Of a stretch of DNA of 64,000 nucleotides, positions 57,659-64,000 are shown piece by piece. The stretch comes from Chitinophaga sp. CF118 (GTDB lineage: Bacteria > Bacteroidota > Bacteroidia > Chitinophagales > Chitinophagaceae): positions 620,001 through 684,000 of the forward strand of contig NZ_FOMK01000002.1 of assembly GCF_900112615.1 (NCBI RefSeq). Direction: 5' to 3'. How positions within the stretch are numbered: position 1 is the stretch's first letter; each line of letters opens with the position of its first letter. Position numbers and translations under genes: made by a program. Under the pieces are notes generated by a model that did not search any database, had not been told where the DNA came from, and worked only from the letters and a program-made list of their open reading frames with translations.

Positions 57659-59482
57659 TTATTTCAATACATCCAGTATCGGGTGTTTAATACCCCGTAA
57701 TTCCTTCATCTCCGGCTTAAGCAATTCCATCACAGCAATACTATTCCTTCCTTTTTTCAGCCATTCTGCCGGAACGTAGATTGTCTGTTGAGGACCCACT
57801 TCCCAGTATCTGCCTAAGTGATGCCCGTTAATCCATACAGCACCTTTCCCCCAATTACTCAGATCAAGATAAGTATCTCCCACTTCAGTCAATACAAAGC
57901 TGCCCTGTTTCAGCGCAGGAGCATTATTAACAGGAGTAGTCTTTACAGTATTAGCTGGTAATTGATCAAACGGAAATTTAAACAACTGCCAGTTTTTTAA
58001 TTCTTTATGATCAAAGATTACTTTTTCAGTAATGCCTTTTTTATTTGATAATAAATAAGGACCAAAGTTGATCCTGCCAAGGTTTTCTACCAGCAGATCC
58101 AGCTTCACCTTTCCTGCGGGCAATTGTAACAGCAGGCTATCCTGTGCCTTTCTCCTGTCCAGCACTCCTACCCTTTTACCGTTGACCATAACGATACAGT
58201 AATCGCGTAGTTCTTTCAGTTGCAGCCATCCTGATTTATTGCCATCAAGCGTGGTGCTGTACAATACCCATCCATATGCCTGACCCAAATCTTCGAAGGT
58301 CAATGGTTTGTCACTGCTAACGGGTATTGGACGTAAACTGAATATGCTGGTTGACTGTGTAAGTTTGATTGCCGGAATTTCAATGACAGGCCTTGCGGCA
58401 GGTACTTCCGGCAGGGATTGTCCTGCGGGTAAATGCTTCGCGATCACTTTGCGGAATTGCATGAATTTCTCCGTAGCATTACCTGCTTCATCGAGTGGAG
58501 CATCATAATCATAACTGCTGATCTGTGGCTCGTAGGGAGTGTGGTCATTACCGTTTGCCCCGTTCATGAATCCCCGGGTAGTACCCCCATGAAACATATA
58601 CATGTTGATAGAAATCCCGGCAGACAGTACACTATCTAATGGCCCTAAATATTTCTGATAAGATACAGTATGGTGTTTTGTACCCCACCAGTCGAACCAT
58701 GCAGGATACCATTCTGCTATGTAATAAGGTCCTTTCCCATCATGATTCTCGTTGATCAGTTTTTTTACTTTCGCCGGATCATCTATGCCATTTATAGCTG
58801 GTAATAACCCTGGCAGATGTCCATCTTTGATAGCTGCTTCCGGATCACAGGTGTAGAGCAATCCGTCAAAACCTGCGTCTACGAACATTTTACGATTCAC
58901 TTCCAGATAATCTTTATCATTGGAATAAGAACCATACTCGTTTTCTATCTGTACCATCAGGATGTTACCACCGTGATTCACCTGTAATGGCGCAAGTTGT
59001 TTACCTACAGCCTTTATATAATTGCGGTACGCCTCAAGATATTGGGGTTCTTTACTACGTACTTCCAATCCTTTTACTTCCTGCAGCCAGTAAGGATAAC
59101 CGCCGAATTCCCATTCCGCACATACGTATGGACTGGGTCTTAATACTACCCACAATCCTTCTTCCTGTGCTATTTTTACAAATTCAGCAATATCATTGTT
59201 ACCTGAAAAATCATAGCGCCCTTTTTCAGGTTCATGTAAGTTCCAGAATACATAGGTGCCAATGGTGTTTAATCCCATTGCCTTTGCCATCTTCATTCTT
59301 GCCCTCCAGGCTTCACGGGGCACACGTGGATAATGCATTTCTCCTGAAATCATCTGGAAGGGTTTACCATCCAGTAAAAAAGCAGTTTCACCCAACGCAA
59401 AGGTGTGTTGACTTATGCTCTGTGCCGATACCTGCAGATAACAGGTTATTATAAATACGATAACTGCGCCTAATCTTTTCAT
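57659..59482 (-). CDS. GH35 beta-galactosidase
   Basis: 607 aa with a signal peptide (MKRLGAVIVFIITCYLQVSA-Q). TIM-barrel catalytic domain (about 30-340): the acid/base Glu182 is in QIENEYGSY and the nucleophile Glu257 in YYIAEWYPAWFDWWG. GGYPYWL and GMFHGGT-like MYMFHGGTTRGF mark the family. C-terminal jelly-roll domains (about 380-607) complete the enzyme. It removes terminal beta-galactose from oligosaccharides or galactan side chains in the periplasm. It follows the GH30 gene in the PUL, with a repeat-bearing 100-bp gap. Confidence 0.96.
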   Translation of the reverse strand: MKRLGAVIVFIITCYLQVSAQSISQHTFALGETAFLLDGKPFQMISGEMHYPRVPREAWRARMKMAKAMGLNTIGTYVFWNLHEPEKGRYDFSGNNDIAEFVKIAQEEGLWVVLRPSPYVCAEWEFGGYPYWLQEVKGLEVRSKEPQYLEAYRNYIKAVGKQLAPLQVNHGGNILMVQIENEYGSYSNDKDYLEVNRKMFVDAGFDGLLYTCDPEAAIKDGHLPGLLPAINGIDDPAKVKKLINENHDGKGPYYIAEWYPAWFDWWGTKHHTVSYQKYLGPLDSVLSAGISINMYMFHGGTTRGFMNGANGNDHTPYEPQISSYDYDAPLDEAGNATEKFMQFRKVIAKHLPAGQSLPEVPAARPVIEIPAIKLTQSTSIFSLRPIPVSSDKPLTFEDLGQAYGWVLYSTTLDGNKSGWLQLKELRDYCIVMVNGKRVGVLDRRKAQDSLLLQLPAGKVKLDLLVENLGRINFGPYLLSNKKGITEKVIFDHKELKNWQLFKFPFDQLPANTVKTTPVNNAPALKQGSFVLTEVGDTYLDLSNWGKGAVWINGHHLGRYWEVGPQQTIYVPAEWLKKGRNSIAVMELLKPEMKELRGIKHPILDVLK

Positions 59483-59500
59483 CCTCCGTTTTTTTATTGG

Positions 59501-59582
59501 TTAATACTTCCTGTCACGATTATAATCGAACAGAATATTGCTTTTAACAATGGTAATATTTCCTGTTAATTATAATAGAACA
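59501..59582. repeat. Imperfect direct repeat in the GH30-GH35 gap
   Basis: TTAATACTTCCTGT...ATTATAATCGAACA (59501-59532) recurs as GTAATATTTCCTGT...ATTATAATAGAACA (59553-59582), with a third partial TAATATTCCCTGT at 59588 inside the GH30 3' end. Period about 51 bp. It lies directly upstream of the GH35 gene. Confidence 0.6.
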
Positions 59583-61049
59583 TTACTTAATATTCCCTGT
59601 TATGGTTACTACAGAACGGGCAGGAATATTAATATTGTTATCTACAGCAATGGGTTCAAGATTGCCGGTATCAGAGGTGATATAAGAACGTAGTTTTTTA
59701 ATCTTCCCTTTCTTATAATCCAGTGAAATATTCATCACATCTTTACTGCTGTTAACAGCTACAATGGTAATTGTACGATCTGTATTTTGATATGTTGAGA
59801 CCAATAAAGTATCATTATCGCTAACCGTTGTTTTAATTCTTTTGGCACCCGGTCTTACAAAACGGCTGTAGTTGCCTAATGCCCACATCATTTTACTATC
59901 CCGGTACTGTCCATCCTTTGTATTTTTATCGATGTATATTAATCCATCTTTATAATCATAGGGAGAAACAGCCAGCCAGTATTGCCATGCAGCAGCATTT
60001 GCAACAGCCAGATCATAATATATTACACGTGCCAGGTATAGGGCCGCATCCATTCCGTAATCCCTTTTTTCACCATTAATCTCGCCGGCATTATCACCTA
60101 ATATACAATATTCAGATTGCCAGAATGTGAGATTTTTAACAGCGGCAATATTTTTTGACAGATCGTTTCTTATTCGGATGGCAGCCGGTGCCGGTGAAGT
60201 GGTGAAATAACTATGTCCTGATATAGTATGCCTGATATTTGGCAGGTTATCCAGGTAATCAGGGGAACCGTTATTGAAAAAAGCAGTGATCTGTTCTCCC
60301 TTTGCAGGTTTATCTGCTTTGGCATACAGGTAATCGAGCTTACCTGCTTCCCCGATTATTATTTTTGTTGACAGCTTTCTTTCTATAAATGTTTCACTAA
60401 TGCTTTTTGTTACACCACTGATTTGCTCATTGTTGTAAGGGCATCCTTCCTGTCCTCCATCGCTCCACTCCCACTGAGGTTCATTTACAGGACTGATGTA
60501 GTCAAACAGGATACCGGTCTTTTTATGGATACCGGTTATTACATCGGCTGTATAGTTGGCTAACGCATCATATTTCTCCGGACTAATATTACAATTCCCT
60601 TTATTGGCAAATCCTTTACCATTGATGGTCAGATTTACAGGAGGACTATTCAGAAATGCAAGGAACTGTTTTACCTTTCTTTGTTTTGCTGCCTGCAGAA
60701 ACCATAACTGACCGGATTGACTTTGCCAGTTATAGGTACGTCTCCATTCATCCCTGATGGCGCTGCTATCTCCTTGTTCTGCTGTTCCTGCACCAATGTT
60801 ATAGCGCCACATAGATAACCCGATACCCATTGGCTGACCGGTGGCAGTAGTATCTGTACTGAACAGCCAGTCTGCTATGGCATTCTTCTTTTGCTCCGGC
60901 CAGTTGCCTACGAACTGGCAAGACCATGCATCAGAAGCTCCGAAATTATCTATCGTCTGATAGGTGGTATCCGTATCGATATGGACAATCGTTTGTCCCG
61001 TAGCAGTGATACTACAAAAGAGTAATAGTGGCACTATTATTTTCCTCAT
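59583..61049 (-). CDS. GH30 glycosidase, probable endo-beta-1,6-galactanase
   Basis: 488 aa from ATG 61049 (a second ATG at 61079 adds ten residues). Signal peptide (MRKIIVPLLLFCSITATG-Q). The TIM barrel has NFGASDAWSCQFVGNWPE near residue 32, acid/base Glu in SPVNEPQWEW (about 185) and nucleophile Glu in FWQSEYCIL (about 308), followed by a beta-sandwich of GH30 type. The DAWSC start resembles the GH30_5 subfamily, known for endo-beta-1,6-galactanases. It would attack arabinogalactan side chains. Preceded by a hairpin after susD. Confidence 0.9.
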   Translation of the reverse strand: MRKIIVPLLLFCSITATGQTIVHIDTDTTYQTIDNFGASDAWSCQFVGNWPEQKKNAIADWLFSTDTTATGQPMGIGLSMWRYNIGAGTAEQGDSSAIRDEWRRTYNWQSQSGQLWFLQAAKQRKVKQFLAFLNSPPVNLTINGKGFANKGNCNISPEKYDALANYTADVITGIHKKTGILFDYISPVNEPQWEWSDGGQEGCPYNNEQISGVTKSISETFIERKLSTKIIIGEAGKLDYLYAKADKPAKGEQITAFFNNGSPDYLDNLPNIRHTISGHSYFTTSPAPAAIRIRNDLSKNIAAVKNLTFWQSEYCILGDNAGEINGEKRDYGMDAALYLARVIYYDLAVANAAAWQYWLAVSPYDYKDGLIYIDKNTKDGQYRDSKMMWALGNYSRFVRPGAKRIKTTVSDNDTLLVSTYQNTDRTITIVAVNSSKDVMNISLDYKKGKIKKLRSYITSDTGNLEPIAVDNNINIPARSVVTITGNIK

Positions 61050-61114
61050 AGTTGTGAGATTGGATATTTTCTTTCTCATAACTCCTCCATTGGAAAGAAA
61101 ATATCTATTGTTAG

Positions 61115-61149
61115 TTAATGAAGCTGGCCATTAAGGCCAGCTTCATTAA
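61115..61149. terminator. 15-bp hairpin between susD and GH30
   Basis: Arms TTAATGAAGCTGGCC and GGCCAGCTTCATTAA pair perfectly around ATTAA, in the 146-bp gap between the SusD stop (61196) and GH30 start (61049). No T run follows, so it may attenuate transcription or protect the susCD message. Confidence 0.6.
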
Positions 61150-61195
61150 TGGTATTGGAATAGAGGGTAGTGGCTCTTTTATTTATTAAAAGGTA

Positions 61196-62872
61196 TTAAT
61201 ACCCGACCGTTTGTAGCAACTGATTATTAGATGCCTGGATCTCCGTTCTTGGAATAGGCAGCCAGTAATTTTTCTCGTTGAATAAACGGCCTGTCAGGGC
61301 AACTTTCTGTGTGTATACAGGTGCACCATTCACTAATGTCACATCTACCCCGTAGGCAGGTGTGTTTTCAGTTGTAGAAGCAATTCTCCAGCGACGAACA
61401 TCATAAAAGCGGTGCTCTTCAAAAGCCAGTTCTACCTGCCGTTCTCTCATGATCGCAGTACGCATTTCTGATTGTGACAGTCCTGCAACAAGCGCAGGTT
61501 GGTTTACGCTAGCGCGCTGACGTATAAGGTTTATAGCTGCATATACGGTCGCATCCGGCCCTACCGCTTCGTTCTGTGCCTCTGCATAGTTCAGCAGCAC
61601 TTCTGCATAGCGGAGATAGATCCAGGGCTGTAATCCGGCAACATTCCATGGATTGTCGATCGGATTATTATCGTCCATAAACTTACGCAAATAATAACCC
61701 GTTTTAGTGGAATTCCAGTTGGAAGGACCATCAATACCATCTTTTCCGCCGGGTCTATAAGTTTTAATAGTATCGCCCCTATAAAGAGCACCGTTATATA
61801 ATATAGTAGCATAAAAACGCGCATCCCTGTTGGCATAAGGCTTTGCCGGATCAAATGTAGAAGCGGGATCAGTAATCGTTTTCCCGTTATTCATTTCATA
61901 AGCATCCACCAGGTTTTGCAGCGGCGTATTACCTGCCCAGCCACCATAACCGTTAGCACCATTCGAAATTTCCAGACAAACGTGACGGGCACCGATCGCG
62001 TACTGACGGCTGAAGATGATCTCACTACTGCTGGCACTTGCATTAATGAACAGTTTACTATAATCTGCTGCCAGGGCATACTGGTTCATATCCATTACTA
62101 CCTTAGCCGCAGCCGCAGCATCTGCCCATGTACCAACATTATATAATGGACTTGCAGCATATAGTAGTAAGCGGGACTTCAATGCCAGCGCAGCACCTTT
62201 AGTAGCCCTACCCTGCTGCCAGTTACCATCATTTACCTGTGGCAGGAAATAAGCAGCAGAATCCAATTCGGCCACTGCGTATTTAATACAATCTGCCAGG
62301 GATGATTTGACAAATAAGGAAGGATCTGTCAGATTATTTTCAAGGGCATATACTGTATCTTTCACCAATACTACTCCTCCATAATTACGGATCAGGTCCT
62401 GGTAACGGTATGCACGGATAAAATGCAATTCACCTCTTAGTCTGTTCTTCAACTGGTCACTCATCTGCACCTTTCCGATGATACTTAATCCATAATTACA
62501 TTCACGGATACTGCGATAACTTCTTCCCCAGATGGTACCGGCGATACCTGTGTTTTCAGGTGCCAGCAGACCCTTTTGTATGAGCCAGGTATTATCATCA
62601 TTGTTGTAGATAGATTCGTCGGTAACAGAACTCCACATAGCATATTCAAAACCTCTTCCGAAGCCGGGGTTAGTACCTTCTCCTTCTTTATCCTGTAGCT
62701 TAATACTCATGTAACGGTTGAGCACATAGTCCTGGAATAAAGCAGAATCTGCCGCTACGGCCACATCGGGTACCCTGTCTGTCGGTACGATATCAAGGTA
62801 ATTCTTTTTACACGAGGTAAAGGTTCCTGCAGCTGCAAGCGCCAGAAAGTATATAATATTTTTAGTTTTCAT
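61196..62872 (-). CDS. SusD-family nutrient-binding lipoprotein
   Basis: 558 aa from ATG 62872, with lipobox FTSCKKN (Cys22). The N-terminal helical domain (YLDIVPTDRVP, RSIRECNYGLSIIGK, LRGELHFIRAYRYQDLIRNYGGVVLVKD) with TPR-like helices is typical of SusD/RagB; the C terminus ends in the signature AFEEHRFYDVRRWRIAS and WLPIPRTEIQASNNQLLQ. It lies on the outer-membrane surface, binding glycan fragments and forming a lid on SusC. Its gene follows susC by 19 nt. Ligand: the PUL substrate, unknown. Confidence 0.96.
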   Translation of the reverse strand: MKTKNIIYFLALAAAGTFTSCKKNYLDIVPTDRVPDVAVAADSALFQDYVLNRYMSIKLQDKEGEGTNPGFGRGFEYAMWSSVTDESIYNNDDNTWLIQKGLLAPENTGIAGTIWGRSYRSIRECNYGLSIIGKVQMSDQLKNRLRGELHFIRAYRYQDLIRNYGGVVLVKDTVYALENNLTDPSLFVKSSLADCIKYAVAELDSAAYFLPQVNDGNWQQGRATKGAALALKSRLLLYAASPLYNVGTWADAAAAAKVVMDMNQYALAADYSKLFINASASSSEIIFSRQYAIGARHVCLEISNGANGYGGWAGNTPLQNLVDAYEMNNGKTITDPASTFDPAKPYANRDARFYATILYNGALYRGDTIKTYRPGGKDGIDGPSNWNSTKTGYYLRKFMDDNNPIDNPWNVAGLQPWIYLRYAEVLLNYAEAQNEAVGPDATVYAAINLIRQRASVNQPALVAGLSQSEMRTAIMRERQVELAFEEHRFYDVRRWRIASTTENTPAYGVDVTLVNGAPVYTQKVALTGRLFNEKNYWLPIPRTEIQASNNQLLQTVGY

Positions 62873-62891
62873 TGCTGGAATTTTTACGGTA

Positions 62892-64000
62892 TTAAAACTT
62901 AACATTCACGCCCACATTTACAATACGCTGTTGCGGATAAAACTGTCCGGTAGTGCTGTACTGTCCACTGTTGCTGCTACCTTCCGGATCATAATCTTTC
63001 ACCTTTGTAACGGTAAACAGGTTAAAAGCGTTGGCATATACCCGTAGTCCGGCTATTTTAGCCCTTGATAAGATATCCGCGTTGATCGTGTATCCCAGTT
63101 CCACGTTCTTGAGGCGCAGGAAAGAAGCATTATTGAGCCAGAAACTATTGGTATATAGTCCACCGTTGATGGAAGAAGAAGCCCTGTCATCTACCCTTGG
63201 GTAGCTGCCATTAACATTGGTAGGGCTCCAGCGGTTATTCGCCCAGCTGCTGTAGAAATTACCGATGGTACCGGATTCGGGGAGCACATACTGGCTCACG
63301 CGTGTTTGTCCGGAAAATACGATTGACAGGTCAATTCCTTTATAATCTGCTCCCATCACAATACCATACATGATTTCAGGGATGTTGCCATATTTTGTCC
63401 TTGTCTGATCATCAGCGGTAATTTTGCCATCTTTGTTATAATCCTCGTAGATCAGGTCTCCCAGTTGTGCACCTGTTACATGTGGATATTTAGCTAAATC
63501 CTCTGCTGTTCTGAAGATACCAATTGCATTATACAACAGGTAAGAATTGAGTGGTTTGCCGGTTTTTGCCTGGTAAGACAATGTACCTGCCGCTTCATCT
63601 ATGAAAACGACTTTGCTTTTAGCATAAGTAATGTTACCATTGATATTATAGTGAATGCCGTTGCTGGTAGTATTGTTATAACCCAGCGTAGCTTCTATCC
63701 CGTTGCTGTTTACCTTTCCGATATTTTCTGAAGGTACAAGCGGATCGCTACCATTTGGATTTACGATACCGGACACCTGTGGAATGGAGGCATTCCGTTG
63801 TGTAAGGATATCAGTACGTTTCTGCTGGAAGTAAATAAACTCTGCAGTGAAATGCTGTAAAAACTGCATGTTCATCCCCAGATCTAATTTCTTCGATCTT
63901 TCCCAGGTAATATTAGGATTACCAAGTTTGGTAAGATCGATACCAGGATGTACTGCAGAACCGATGACATACTGATTATTGAAAGAATAATTGTCGAAGT
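62892..64000 (-). CDS. SusC-like TonB-dependent receptor, 5' part outside the window
   Basis: At least 369 aa, cut by the window edge; the frame is open from 64000. Typical SusC barrel segments are GNPNITWERSKKLDLGMN, AEFIYFQQKRTDILTQ, NIGKVNSNGIEATLGY, MYGIVMGADYKGIDLSIVFSG and the final FYPQQRIVNVGVNVKF. It imports glycan oligomers through the outer membrane with TonB energy, paired with SusD 19 nt downstream. N-terminal plug and signal peptide lie beyond the window. Confidence 0.95.
   Translation of the reverse strand, partial: FDNYSFNNQYVIGSAVHPGIDLTKLGNPNITWERSKKLDLGMNMQFLQHFTAEFIYFQQKRTDILTQRNASIPQVSGIVNPNGSDPLVPSENIGKVNSNGIEATLGYNNTTSNGIHYNINGNITYAKSKVVFIDEAAGTLSYQAKTGKPLNSYLLYNAIGIFRTAEDLAKYPHVTGAQLGDLIYEDYNKDGKITADDQTRTKYGNIPEIMYGIVMGADYKGIDLSIVFSGQTRVSQYVLPESGTIGNFYSSWANNRWSPTNVNGSYPRVDDRASSSINGGLYTNSFWLNNASFLRLKNVELGYTINADILSRAKIAGLRVYANAFNLFTVTKVKDYDPEGSSNSGQYSTTGQFYPQQRIVNVGVNVKF

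Overview
The window is chromosomal DNA of a Bacteroidota bacterium, most likely Chitinophagaceae and close to Chitinophaga. This is inferred from several signs: T9SS sorting domains of both types (CHU_C at 15878-17164, type A at 25589-28063), a SusC/SusD pair, many SpII lipoproteins with Cys-Lys/Ser-Lys after the lipobox, LytS/LytTR signalling, few Shine-Dalgarno sites, and repeated matches to the Bacteroidota -7 promoter element TAnnTTTG just upstream of start codons. Terminators are mostly long perfect hairpins, often shared by convergent genes. There is no rRNA gene, intact tRNA, CRISPR array, prophage or intact insertion sequence. The right edge cuts a SusC gene.

Layout. 0.1-7.4 kb: phosphosulfolactate-synthase-like gene, aldose epimerase, a single-domain response regulator, a LytS/LytTR two-component pair and a large outer-membrane beta-barrel protein. 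7.5-17.2 kb: an accessory-looking block with an ECF sigma factor, a membrane TPR/anti-sigma-like protein, a periplasmic TPR-CHAT protease-like protein, a PKD/beta-barrel protein, a lipoprotein, a CHU_C adhesin and a Tat-exported Dabb protein, separated by unusual repeats. 17.7-22.9 kb: cyclophilin and the glyoxylate shunt (isocitrate lyase, malate synthase) divergent from an ScfR/RamB-type regulator, with a 21-bp inverted repeat between them. 23-33 kb: a matrixin-like lipoprotein protease, DinB, a secreted GH74 xyloglucanase, a cupin, a receiver domain lacking its phospho-acceptor Asp, a divergent azoreductase/HxlR pair, a CHRD lipoprotein and an RMD1/Sif2 homologue. 33-45 kb: two AraC regulators, a GH130/DUF4185 translationally coupled pair, an NTF2-like protein, a secreted propeller, DUF2652, cupin, Lrp with an EamA exporter, PhnA, a SUKH-like protein and an SDR. 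45-55 kb: pstSCAB, a two-gene coiled-coil membrane unit, a membrane-tethered HTH-like sensor next to a secreted LamG-like protein, and MlaE/F/D lipid-transport genes. 55-64 kb: an eRF1-like protein and a polysaccharide utilisation locus (SusC, SusD, GH30, GH35, GH9).

How the genes work together. The PUL would import and degrade a galactose- and glucan-containing plant polysaccharide; the distant GH74 enzyme may feed it. The glyoxylate genes allow growth on acetate or fatty acids under the divergent regulator. The most system-like unknown is the sigma/TPR/CHAT/PKD/CHU_C block, which looks like a surface-protein set with its own sigma/anti-sigma control. Other unknown units are the coiled-coil pair at 48.9-49.8 kb and the membrane-tethered regulator pair at 49.9-52.3 kb. 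Decay marks include the 3' end of a TonB-dependent receptor gene (about 39.9-40.1 kb), a tRNA 3'-end fragment (32.75 kb) and several short tandem repeats.
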